The position numbers were made by a program, and so were the translations under genes. Of a DNA stretch of 51,504 bases, positions 44,271 through 51,504 are shown piece after piece; the first letter of the stretch is position 1, and each line of letters opens with the position of its first letter. The notes beneath the pieces are model-generated. The model was not told the origin of the DNA, searched no databases, and saw nothing but the letters and a program-made list of their open reading frames with translations. This stretch comes from Tatlockia sp. (GTDB taxonomy: Bacteria; Pseudomonadota; Gammaproteobacteria; Legionellales; Legionellaceae): NCBI GenBank assembly GCA_013697725.1, contig JACCWI010000036.1:1-51504 (forward strand), given 5' to 3'.

Positions 44271-46460
44271 GTGGTGAATGTGAATAAAAAAACTAAGGAT
44301 CCTTTTTACAAAAGGGAAAAAGAAAAATACGCTATGCCAATTCCCAGTCGAGAAATGATTATGTCAATTCTTGATGATTTTGGCCGTCCTATGACACGTG
44401 CTCAATTAATCAACAAGCTTGAGGTTGAAGATGAGGCCGAGCAAGAAGCTTTGGGCTTTCGTATTAAAGCCATGTTAAGAGATGGCCAAATCATGCAAGA
44501 TCGACGCGATCGATTTTGTCTGCTCGGACGCATAAATTTACAGCGAGGTAGGGTTCAGGGCCATCCCGATGGTTTTGGTTTCTTTATACCCGATGATGAT
44601 TCTGATGATATGGTTTTGTCGGCTAAGGAAATGCGTTCTGTGATGAATGGGGATTTAGTTCTTGCCTATCAGGCCGGTATGGATAGACGCGGCAGGCCAG
44701 AAGGAAAAATCCACGAAGTTATTGAACATGCAAACTTGACTGTAGTTGGCCGTTTTTTTAGCGAACATGGTATTGGTTTTGTTATTCCGGATAACAAACG
44801 CTTAACTCAGGATATTTCTATTCCTTCCGAATTAGGGATAAATGCCAAAAATGGGCAAATGGTGCTAGTTGAATTAGTTGCCTTTCCCTCCAAGCGTACT
44901 CAAGCAATTGGTAAAGTAATCCATATTCTCGGAGAGCACATGGCGCCAGGTATGGAGATTGAGGTTGCCATACACGCGCACTCCATTCCCTGCGAATGGC
45001 CAGATGATGTCAATGCTGAAGTAGGTAAAATACCGCAGACTGTTACAGAAGAACAAATAAAAGGTCGTTCAGATTTACGTAACTTAGCTTTTGTAACCAT
45101 TGATGGTGATGACGCTAAGGATTTTGACGATGCAGTTTATTGCTATCAAAAACCAAAGGGGGGCTATCAACTCTTTGTTGCCATTGCGGATGTTGGCCAT
45201 TATGTGGCGGTTGATTCAGCTTTAGACAAAGAAGCAGCACGGCGGGGGAATTCAGTCTATTTCCCTGGAGAGGTTGTTCCCATGTTACCTGAGGCGCTTT
45301 CTAATGGTATTTGCTCTCTCAATCCCCATGTAGATAGACTTTGTTTGGTAGCCGAGCTCGCCATCAGTGCTGAAGGTAAAATAACACGCTCTAAATTTTA
45401 CCGCGCTGTCTTTCACTCACATGCTCGCTTAACTTATACGCAAGTTGCCCAATGGCTGACAGAGGGGAAAACTGATAGCAAGCATGAGCCTTTATGGCCC
45501 ATGTTAGAGTCTCTGCATTCGCTTTATAAAATCTTATTAGCTGCGCGAAAAATTCGTGGGGCAATGGATTTTGAAACAACAGAAACGCGCATTGAATTTG
45601 ATGAAAATAGAAAAATTCAACAAATAGTTCCAGTGATACGAAATGACGCGCACCGTCTTATCGAAGAATGTATGCTAGCGGCAAATGTCGCAACGGCTGG
45701 CTTTTTAGAGAAGGCTAAAATTCCAACTCTTTATCGAGTACATGCTAGCCCGGATGAAGAAAAAACTGCAGCCCTTCGGCTTTTCCTTGGTGAATTAGGC
45801 TTACAGCTTGGTGGTGGTAAAAAACCTCAAACCAAAGATTATCAAAAAGTTCTTGCAAGCTTAAATGATAGACCCGAAAAACATCTAATAGAAACCGTCA
45901 TGCTACGCTCTCTGAAACAAGCACAATATGTTGAAGAAAATAACGGTCATTTTGGTTTGGCCTATCCTGCATATACCCACTTCACTTCACCCATTAGGCG
46001 TTACCCTGATTTGTTAATTCATCGCGCTGTCGCTCACCTGATTGATAATCAAGAAGTGGAAGACTTTGAATACAGTCATGAAGATATGAACCGTCTTGGT
46101 AAACATTCCTCTATGACAGAACGTCGTGCCGATGAGGCGACGCGTGAAGTGGTTTCCTGGCTAAAATGTGAATACATGCAAGATAAATTAGGCCAGGTAT
46201 TTCAGGGAACAATTTCTGCGGTGACTGGCTTTGGTATTTTTGTTGAGTTGGATGATATTTATGTGGAAGGTTTGGTGCATGTAACCTCACTTAAAAATGA
46301 TTACTATGCTTTTGATGCAGTAAAACATCGTCTGGTTGGCGAGCGTGGCGGTCATGTTTATCGCTTAGGTGATAAGATAACTGTATTAGTAGCGCGAGTG
46401 GATTTGGATGAACGTAAAATTGATTTCGAACCTGCTGAGATTGGATCTGTAGATGACTGA
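44271..46460 (+). CDS. rnr: Ribonuclease R
   Basis: 729 residues. A 3'-5' exoribonuclease that degrades structured RNA. It has the N-terminal helix-turn-helix (PMTRAQLINKLEVEDEAEQE), cold-shock domains (RGRVQGHPDGFGFFIPDD), the RNB catalytic centre TIDGDDAKDFDDAVY with the metal-binding aspartates, HFTSPIRRYPDLLIHRA, and a C-terminal S1 domain (GTISAVTGFGIFVELDD). The long basic tail of E. coli RNase R (813 residues) is missing. The start is a GTG, 44271, 44274 or 44280, with no strong ribosome site. Its stop overlaps rlmB by eight bases. Confidence 0.96.
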   Translation: MVNVNKKTKDPFYKREKEKYAMPIPSREMIMSILDDFGRPMTRAQLINKLEVEDEAEQEALGFRIKAMLRDGQIMQDRRDRFCLLGRINLQRGRVQGHPDGFGFFIPDDDSDDMVLSAKEMRSVMNGDLVLAYQAGMDRRGRPEGKIHEVIEHANLTVVGRFFSEHGIGFVIPDNKRLTQDISIPSELGINAKNGQMVLVELVAFPSKRTQAIGKVIHILGEHMAPGMEIEVAIHAHSIPCEWPDDVNAEVGKIPQTVTEEQIKGRSDLRNLAFVTIDGDDAKDFDDAVYCYQKPKGGYQLFVAIADVGHYVAVDSALDKEAARRGNSVYFPGEVVPMLPEALSNGICSLNPHVDRLCLVAELAISAEGKITRSKFYRAVFHSHARLTYTQVAQWLTEGKTDSKHEPLWPMLESLHSLYKILLAARKIRGAMDFETTETRIEFDENRKIQQIVPVIRNDAHRLIEECMLAANVATAGFLEKAKIPTLYRVHASPDEEKTAALRLFLGELGLQLGGGKKPQTKDYQKVLASLNDRPEKHLIETVMLRSLKQAQYVEENNGHFGLAYPAYTHFTSPIRRYPDLLIHRAVAHLIDNQEVEDFEYSHEDMNRLGKHSSMTERRADEATREVVSWLKCEYMQDKLGQVFQGTISAVTGFGIFVELDDIYVEGLVHVTSLKNDYYAFDAVKHRLVGERGGHVYRLGDKITVLVARVDLDERKIDFEPAEIGSVDD

Positions 46461-47193
46461 AAATTATGTATATGGTATGCATGCTGTTACTGCATTATTA
46501 GCCAGCCCTCACCGAGAGACTAAGAAATTATATATCAATCAAGAGCGTACAGATAAGCGTATTGATGATTTGCTTGCTTTAGCCAGCACTAAAAATATTT
46601 TGATTGAGCGCATGACCACTCAAAAAATGACACAGCTTTTTAGTGAATTTAATCATCAAGGCATTGTCGCCAGTGCCGATCCTTTACCTGATTACAGCGA
46701 GAGTGATTTATTAAACTTGATTTCTCAAGCTAAAAAGCCTTGCTTAATACTTATTTTGGATGGGGTTACTGATCCCCATAATTTAGGTGCTTGCCTTCGC
46801 TCTGCTGACGCTTGCGCTGTAGATTTTGTGATGATTCCTAAAGATAAAAATGCAAGCCTTACTCCGGTGGTATCCAAAGTCGCCTGCGGTGCTGCTGAAT
46901 CAGTTCCTTTAGTTCGCGTCACAAATCTAGTCAGAGCTATGGAAATTTTGAAAAATGAAGGCGTTTGGATTTATGGCGCTGCAGGCGAGACTGCTGAAAC
47001 TATTTATTCCATAGATTTTAAATCATCTGTTGCTCTAGTAATGGGTGCTGAAGGTGAAGGGATGCGCCGTTTAACACGTGAGCATTGTGATGGTCTTTTT
47101 GCCTTGCCTATGCGGGGAGCTGTAGAAAGCTTAAATGTTTCTGTAGCAACGGGCGTATCGCTCTATGAGGTTCTACGCCAGCGTCAAGCTTAG
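46453..47193 (+). CDS. rlmB: 23S rRNA (guanosine-2'-O-)-methyltransferase
   Basis: 246 residues, SPOUT fold. It methylates G2251 in the peptidyl-transferase loop of 23S rRNA (E. coli numbering). The N-terminal RNA-binding part begins NYVYGMHAVTALL. The three SPOUT motifs are DPHNLGACLRSADA, VMGAEGEGMRRL and SLNVSVATGVSLYEVL, together forming the SAM knot. The ATG lies within the end of rnr (eight-base overlap), the same pair and order found in many gammaproteobacteria. Convergent with the CE-clan-like gene, four-base overlap. Confidence 0.96.
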   Translation: MTENYVYGMHAVTALLASPHRETKKLYINQERTDKRIDDLLALASTKNILIERMTTQKMTQLFSEFNHQGIVASADPLPDYSESDLLNLISQAKKPCLILILDGVTDPHNLGACLRSADACAVDFVMIPKDKNASLTPVVSKVACGAAESVPLVRVTNLVRAMEILKNEGVWIYGAAGETAETIYSIDFKSSVALVMGAEGEGMRRLTREHCDGLFALPMRGAVESLNVSVATGVSLYEVLRQRQA

Positions 47194-48101
47194 ATGGTCA
47201 GTGCGGAACTTGATTCTCTAACAGCGTCTAGGTAATCTTGCACGGTTTTACCCAAAACACCTTGTTGCGCTGCGTCTATTTCAATAGGTGAAAAACCCGT
47301 AAAGAGATCAACTTTGAACTTGATATTAGCCAGAATTTTATTCACTGCTTGCAGTTTATCTGATGCTAAATGTCCACAAAAAAAACCAAAAGTCTTATAT
47401 TGTTGCTTGCCTTCGTGATTTCTACTGGCATAGATAGCTTGTAATTTTTCCAATTTATTCAAAACAAGTGGACTTAAATTTTCAGCCACAGCTAAATCGT
47501 TCTGTAGGTTGTCTAAATTAATCTCCTGATTATTTTTAATCAATCCTATTAACACTGGAATACCTTGATTGACATGGAAACCACAATCTTCTGTATTAAA
47601 AAAATGTTGTCTGCCAGTATGAATACGAAGGTTTGAATCAGGATGCTGACAGCCACTTGGGCTTGATTTAGAATCAATGATGAGCTTGGAACCTTCTGAA
47701 TTTTGATATTCTATGACTATATGATCCTCTAGAAAACCTGTTTCTACGCGGGGTATTATAAGATGAATTGGTTTAATTGAATAATTTTTATGATGGTCAA
47801 GAATAGACTTAAGATCGTTTTCACAAAAATTAGACTGAAAACTTCCTTTAGTCGCTAAATCTTCAAAAGCCATTTGAGCTGTGGTTATAATAATTTTATC
47901 GCTCAGTTCTTCCAACCAGTATTTTTTGGGATTATTGTCGCCATCGGACTGATAGATATAACCTTTAATATTTGAGGAAGTGCGAGCGAATTGGTGGTGT
48001 AAATTCTTATAATAACGGGCTTCAGGACGTATAGTATTAAAAACCTTATGCAGTTTTTTTTCAATATCCTTCGCACTTAATTGCAAATTGGTTCTATTCA
48101 T
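47190..48101 (-). CDS. Putative CE-clan cysteine protease, candidate translocated effector
   Basis: 303 residues from the ATG at 48101. No signal peptide or membrane span. In the centre, LEDHIVIEYQ (His127), KLIIDSKSSP (Asp143), GRQHFFNTEDCGFHV (Gln165, Cys173) reproduce the order and local sequence of ULP/YopJ-type active sites: His in a strand, Asp about 16 residues on, then Gln and a Cys in a D-C-G motif. Such enzymes remove ubiquitin-like modifiers or transfer acetyl groups in host cells. The remaining sequence was not recognised. It stands alone between rlmB and argD, typical of scattered Legionella effectors. The family call is by motif only. Confidence 0.6.
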   Translation of the reverse strand: MNRTNLQLSAKDIEKKLHKVFNTIRPEARYYKNLHHQFARTSSNIKGYIYQSDGDNNPKKYWLEELSDKIIITTAQMAFEDLATKGSFQSNFCENDLKSILDHHKNYSIKPIHLIIPRVETGFLEDHIVIEYQNSEGSKLIIDSKSSPSGCQHPDSNLRIHTGRQHFFNTEDCGFHVNQGIPVLIGLIKNNQEINLDNLQNDLAVAENLSPLVLNKLEKLQAIYASRNHEGKQQYKTFGFFCGHLASDKLQAVNKILANIKFKVDLFTGFSPIEIDAAQQGVLGKTVQDYLDAVRESSSALTI

Positions 48102-48225
48102 AATCACTCAAAGATAGCTCTAATGGATTTTTAGTCTACCAATTTTTACTTAAGCAAATATTAACTCCTAATAAGATGATTAAAGAGTATCCAAGTGCTT
48201 AAATTGAGGAAGTTCTTGAATCTGT

Positions 48226-49395
48226 TTATTTTTCGATAAATTGATTTATAGTTTTAGAAAGCCTAAGCACTAATTCACTAATTTCTTCTTCATCAATAAT
48301 TAGGGGTGGTAATAACCGAATTACCGAATCAGCAGTGACATTGAATAGTAGACCATTAGCAAGTCCTAGAGCGCGGGTATCATTAGCTGGCCTATCAAGT
48401 TCAATTCCTAACATATAACCCCTGCCTCGAATTGCTTTTACATTGGGATGTTGACTAAACTCAGTAATTAATTTCTCTTTTAAAATCAGGCTGTTAGTTT
48501 TTACTAATTCACAAATTTTATCCCGCTCAATGATTTCTAAAACGGTTAAAGCAGTAGCACAAGCGAGCTGGTTACCACCAAAGGTTGAGCCGTGATTGCC
48601 TGGCTTAAAAAGATCAGAGGCTTTTTTTCCTATCAGACAAACTGAGATAGGTACACCATTGCCAAGTCCTTTGGCAGTTGTAATAATATCGGGTTGTACT
48701 TTGGCATGCATACCAGCAAAATAGGTGCCTGTTCTGGCATTACCTGTTTGCACTTCGTCTAAAATTAATAGCCAGTCATGTTCTTTGCACAATTCTGATA
48801 CAGCACGTAAATAGGGATCAGCGGCAGGAATAATTCCACCTTCACCTTGAATTGGTTCTAACAAAACAGCGACAACATCATCGCGGTTAGCAGCGATAGT
48901 ATGGAGAGCTTCTATATCATTAAAAGGAGCGCGGATGAAACCGGGTAAAAAGGGCTCAAAACCTGCTTGCACTTTCCGACTGCCAGAAGCAGTTAAGGTG
49001 GCCATCGTCCGCCCATGAAAAGCATTTTCCATGACAATGATTGATGGTGTTTCAATCCCTTTTTTGTGACCATATAAACGGCTAAGTTTAATCGCGGCCT
49101 CATTCGCCTCAGCCCCTGAATTTGCAAAAAAGGCTTGTTCCAGATTTGCAATCCCGGTTAATTTTTCAGCGAGTAATTGCTGCTCTTTAATTAAATATGC
49201 ATTAGACGTATGCAATAATTTTGCAGCCTGCTCTTGAATTGTTCGAGTTATGTCAGGATGAGCATGTCCTAAACCACAAACTGCAATACCACTTAAGCCA
49301 TCTAAATAGGCCTTACCCTGCTCATCATAGAGCCATACACCTTTACCATGAGTAAAAGTTATAGGCAGTGGATTATAGCTTGTGATTAACGCCAT
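48226..49395 (-). CDS. argD: Acetylornithine/succinyldiaminopimelate aminotransferase
   Basis: 389 residues, class III PLP aminotransferase. FFANSGAEANEAAIKLSRLY and ENAFHGRTMATLTASG are cofactor-binding blocks; ILDEVQTGNARTGTYFA carries Asp213, and TTAKGLGNGVPI carries the Schiff-base Lys242. The late HGSTFGGNQLACATAL is also diagnostic. It makes acetylornithine in arginine synthesis, and in some bacteria also serves lysine synthesis. AAGGA precedes the ATG. No other arg genes are near. Related succinylornithine or GABA transaminases are less likely from the length and motifs. Confidence 0.92.
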   Translation of the reverse strand: MALITSYNPLPITFTHGKGVWLYDEQGKAYLDGLSGIAVCGLGHAHPDITRTIQEQAAKLLHTSNAYLIKEQQLLAEKLTGIANLEQAFFANSGAEANEAAIKLSRLYGHKKGIETPSIIVMENAFHGRTMATLTASGSRKVQAGFEPFLPGFIRAPFNDIEALHTIAANRDDVVAVLLEPIQGEGGIIPAADPYLRAVSELCKEHDWLLILDEVQTGNARTGTYFAGMHAKVQPDIITTAKGLGNGVPISVCLIGKKASDLFKPGNHGSTFGGNQLACATALTVLEIIERDKICELVKTNSLILKEKLITEFSQHPNVKAIRGRGYMLGIELDRPANDTRALGLANGLLFNVTADSVIRLLPPLIIDEEEISELVLRLSKTINQFIEK

Positions 49396-49456
49396 GAATT
49401 TTCCTTCTTAAATCAAACCAATCTAATTGGTAGCTATTTTGGCTATACAACCAGAG

Positions 49457-50038
49457 CTAACGCAGATTAGCTGCTACAAAATCCCAATTTACTAAAGACC
49501 AAAATGCTTTGAGGTATTCAGGACGAGCATTACGGTAATCAATGTAATAAGCATGTTCCCAGACATCGCAAGTCATCAAGGCATGCAAACCTTCAGCCAT
49601 AGGCGTACCAGCATTTGAAGTGGAAATAATTTTAAGCTCACCGGCATTATCGTTTACAAGCCAAGCCCAACCTGAACCAAAAGTAGCAATTGCTGCTTGC
49701 GTAAATTGTTCCTGAAAGGCATTAAATGAACCAAAGGTTTTAGTAATGGCATCCGCTAATTTTCCTCTAGGTTCGTCTCCGCCCTCTGGGCTTAAGCAAT
49801 TCCAATAAAAACTATGATTCCAAACCTGAGCAGCATTATTAAATATTCCGCCAGATTTAGATTTCTTAATTACTTCTTCTAAACTAAGATTTTCATATTC
49901 GGTATTAGCTACGAGTTTATTTAGATTATTTACATAACCACTGTGGTGTTTACCATAATGATATTCCAAGGTCTCTTTTGAGATCTGAGGTTCTAGTGCA
50001 TCCATTGCGTAGGGTAAAGCAGGTAAGGTAAATGCCAT
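49457..50038 (-). CDS. sodB: Iron superoxide dismutase
   Basis: 193 residues, as E. coli SodB. The metal ligands are His27 ([12 protein letters not shown]), His75 ([11 protein letters not shown]), Asp158 and His162 ([17 protein letters not shown]). Gln71 in the AAQVWNH block is the mark of iron rather than manganese enzymes. It converts superoxide to hydrogen peroxide in the cytoplasm; the peroxiredoxin gene close by could remove that peroxide. GAGGAG precedes the ATG. It is divergent from grxD. Confidence 0.97.
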   Translation of the reverse strand: MAFTLPALPYAMDALEPQISKETLEYHYGKHHSGYVNNLNKLVANTEYENLSLEEVIKKSKSGGIFNNAAQVWNHSFYWNCLSPEGGDEPRGKLADAITKTFGSFNAFQEQFTQAAIATFGSGWAWLVNDNAGELKIISTSNAGTPMAEGLHALMTCDVWEHAYYIDYRNARPEYLKAFWSLVNWDFVAANLR

Positions 50039-50084
50039 GATTAATCTCCTCTTTTTAATTTAAGCGCTAAGTTTAGCAGGATTA

Positions 50085-50195
50085 ATTATAAGTACTAGAG
50101 GCAGCCAACACTTAGGTCAGCGAAATGCCCCTAGCCCCTTCGAGAATGAATAGAATAGAGTGCGGGTTGCTTAGTGATTTTATTTTCGCCATAAT
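50085..50195. promoter_or_regulatory. Divergent sodB/grxD promoter region
   Basis: For grxD, TTGCTT (50167-50172), 17-base spacer and CATAAT (50190-50195) form a plausible sigma-70 promoter 42 bases before the start. For sodB on the minus strand, a consensus TATAAT lies at 50090-50085 but no clear -35 was seen. No Fur-box-like palindrome was convincing. Confidence 0.45.
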
Positions 50196-50237
50196 TAAGC
50201 CTGTTTTTTTATTTAAACGACTTAAATAGGTGTTCCA

Positions 50238-50555
50238 GTGGATACAATTGATAAAATCAAGCTACAAATAGCAGAAAATGCCATCCTACTATATATGAAA
50301 GGTAATCCTAAAATGCCTCAATGTGGGTTTTCAGCGAAAGCAGTGCAATGCATTGATGCTTGTGGAGTAGACTTTGCTTATATTGATATTTTAGCTAACC
50401 CTGATATCCGTCAGACTTTACCTCAATATGCTGATTGGCCTACTTTCCCTCAACTTTACGTAAAAGGTGAATTAATAGGCGGTTCAGATATTATTGCAGA
50501 GCTTTATCAACAAGGTGAGTTAGAAACTTTATTGCGCGAAGCAGTAGAGTCTTAA
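50238..50555 (+). CDS. grxD: Monothiol glutaredoxin (Grx4 type)
   Basis: 105 residues from a GTG start. KGNPKMPQCGFSAKAVQ contains the CGFS active site (Cys29-Ser32) of monothiol glutaredoxins; WPTFPQLYVKGELIGGSDII is the glutathione-binding block with the cis-Pro and the GG motif. Such proteins bind a glutathione-ligated [2Fe-2S] cluster and hand it on or sense iron, rather than reduce disulfides. Next to sodB and a peroxiredoxin, it forms an oxidative stress/iron group. Full length. Confidence 0.96.
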   Translation: MDTIDKIKLQIAENAILLYMKGNPKMPQCGFSAKAVQCIDACGVDFAYIDILANPDIRQTLPQYADWPTFPQLYVKGELIGGSDIIAELYQQGELETLLREAVES

Positions 50556-50624
50556 TTCAATACAAACAAGGTCTGCAGGCTAAAAGAGTCAGCAGCTTTG
50601 GTATGCCTAATCAAGGAGAAATAG

Positions 50625-51230
50625 ATGAGCGTTTTAGTTGGCCGCAAGGCTCCTGATTTTACAGTACCTGCTATTTTAGGTAATGGTGAGATTTCTGAAA
50701 ATTTTAATTTGCACGAAGAAATAAAAGGTAAATACGGTCTGGTATTTTTTTATCCCTTGGATTTTACCTTTGTTTGTCCTTCAGAGTTAATTGCGCTTGA
50801 TCATCGTATGCATGAGTTTAAAAGCCGTAATGTTGCAGTAGTTGGTGTTTCGATTGATTCACACTTCACTCATAAAGCTTATCGTAATTTAGCAGTTAAA
50901 GAGGGTGGAATTGGCCCCGTTAAATTTACATTAGCAGCTGATGTTAGTCATAAGATATGTCAATCCTACGGCGTTGAGCATCCGACAGAAAGTGTTGCTT
51001 TCCGTGGAGCCTTTATTATTGACAAAAATGGTTTGGTACGTTCGCAAGTGGTTAATGACTTGCCAATTGGCCGCAATATTAATGAGTTGTTGCGAACAAT
51101 CGATGCTGTCCAATTTAATGAAGAACATGGTGAAGTTTGTCCCGCAGGTTGGGAAAAAGGTAAGGCAGGAATGAAAGCCTCATCCCAGGGTGTTGCGCAA
51201 TATCTGTCAGAACATTCTGAAAAACTTTAG
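50625..51230 (+). CDS. ahpC: Typical 2-Cys peroxiredoxin (AhpC/Tsa family)
   Basis: 201 residues. The peroxidatic Cys51 is in PLDFTFVCPSEL and the resolving Cys172 in HGEVCPAGW; Arg127 (AFRGAFIID) completes the active site. A GGIG stretch (KEGGIGPV) and a C-terminal QYL replace the GGLG and YF motifs of peroxide-sensitive members, so it could be partly sensitive to overoxidation. No ahpF follows, so reduction probably uses thioredoxin or another AhpD-like system. AAGGAG precedes the ATG. It reduces hydrogen and organic peroxides in the cytoplasm. Confidence 0.94.
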   Translation: MSVLVGRKAPDFTVPAILGNGEISENFNLHEEIKGKYGLVFFYPLDFTFVCPSELIALDHRMHEFKSRNVAVVGVSIDSHFTHKAYRNLAVKEGGIGPVKFTLAADVSHKICQSYGVEHPTESVAFRGAFIIDKNGLVRSQVVNDLPIGRNINELLRTIDAVQFNEEHGEVCPAGWEKGKAGMKASSQGVAQYLSEHSEKL

Positions 51231-51254
51231 GGCATTATAATTCTTAAATCATGA

Positions 51255-51277
51255 GCTCTGCTTTCTGCAAGCAGAGC
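51255..51277. terminator. Hairpin between the convergent peroxiredoxin and rnt genes
   Basis: GCTCTGCT (51255-51262), seven-base loop, AGCAGAGC (51270-51277): a perfect stem of eight pairs between the ends of two convergent genes. It lacks a T-run on either strand, so it may act with Rho or protect transcript ends rather than be a classical intrinsic terminator. Confidence 0.45.
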
Positions 51278-51291
51278 AATAAAGCCTGGTC

Positions 51292-51504
51292 TCAGGTTCT
51301 CTGTTTTTCTCGTCGTAAATCATTCAGCATTGCACAAAATAAACCCGCTGTTTTTTCAGCATCATAGATAGCAGAATGGGCTTCATTGGGATCAAAGCTA
51401 ATTCCTGCAGCTTTAACCGCTTTAGCTAACACTGTCTGTCCATAAAATATTCCAGCCAGAGTTGCCGTATCAAAACAAGTAAAAGCATGGAAAGGTGAAG
51501 TTAA
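51292..51504 (-). CDS. rnt: Ribonuclease T, C-terminal part
   Basis: The last 70 codons plus stop of a minus-strand gene cut by the window edge. The frame reads [16 protein letters not shown], then [17 protein letters not shown], then [16 protein letters not shown] and ends [10 protein letters not shown]. This matches the C-terminal third of RNase T, a DEDDh-type 3'-5' exonuclease that trims tRNA ends; [11 protein letters not shown] has the last His and Asp of the active site. The first catalytic motifs lie outside the window. Confidence 0.9.
   Translation of the reverse strand, partial: LTSPFHAFTCFDTATLAGIFYGQTVLAKAVKAAGISFDPNEAHSAIYDAEKTAGLFCAMLNDLRREKQRT

Noticed and set aside
1..51504. 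tRNA, rRNA, CRISPR arrays or insertion sequences
   Set aside because: None recognised in the gene-free stretches; no transposase besides the serine recombinase.

Overview
The window looks like chromosomal DNA of a Legionella-type gammaproteobacterium. The base composition is AT-rich. The run sodB, grxD, 2-Cys peroxiredoxin, rnt matches what I recall of Legionella. Two proteins look like Dot/Icm-type effectors (41.0-43.0 kb and 47.2-48.1 kb). The sugar genes predict a yersiniose-type branched 3,6-dideoxy sugar; from memory, yersiniose A has been reported in lipopolysaccharide of L. micdadei and L. maceachernii, so a relative of those species is my best guess. No rRNA, tRNA or CRISPR array was seen.

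Left accessory region (1-4.9 kb): the tail of a RelB-like antitoxin and its RelE toxin; a short minus-strand operon made of a 56-residue peptide missing from a standard gene list, a TauD-like Fe(II)/2-oxoglutarate oxygenase split by a frameshift, and a GNAT acetyltransferase; an N-terminally truncated SRAP (YedK) remnant; a serine recombinase; and an amidohydrolase. hspQ follows.

Surface polysaccharide locus (5.3-32.6 kb): GDP-mannose/GDP-fucose synthesis (manC, gmd, fcl) plus a second gmd homologue; the CDP-sugar pathway rfbF, rfbG, an rfbH-like 3-dehydrase, a YerE-like TPP enzyme and an SDR reductase, spread over several transcription units; five glycosyltransferases; an ABC O-polysaccharide exporter (wzm, wzt); GtrA/GtrB-like proteins and large polytopic membrane proteins suited to lipid-linked side-chain addition; and two acyltransferase-3 proteins. 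The rfbH-like enzyme lacks the cysteine-rich segment that holds the [2Fe-2S] cluster in E1 enzymes, and no E3 reductase is seen. This suggests a cluster-free, ColD-like 3-deoxygenation feeding the TPP ligase.

Right region (32.6-51.5 kb), mostly housekeeping: tatC, a REC-Hpt protein, rsmA, a domesticated TraI_2/HD-like protein, apaH, an ATP-grasp / 7TM transglutaminase-like / retropepsin-like protease module, rnr-rlmB, argD, sodB, grxD, a peroxiredoxin and the 3' end of rnt. Interspersed are a large multi-membrane-span protein, a DUF4254 protein, a small secreted cysteine-containing protein, and a protein with a plausible CE-clan (ULP/YopJ-like) His-Asp-Cys triad.
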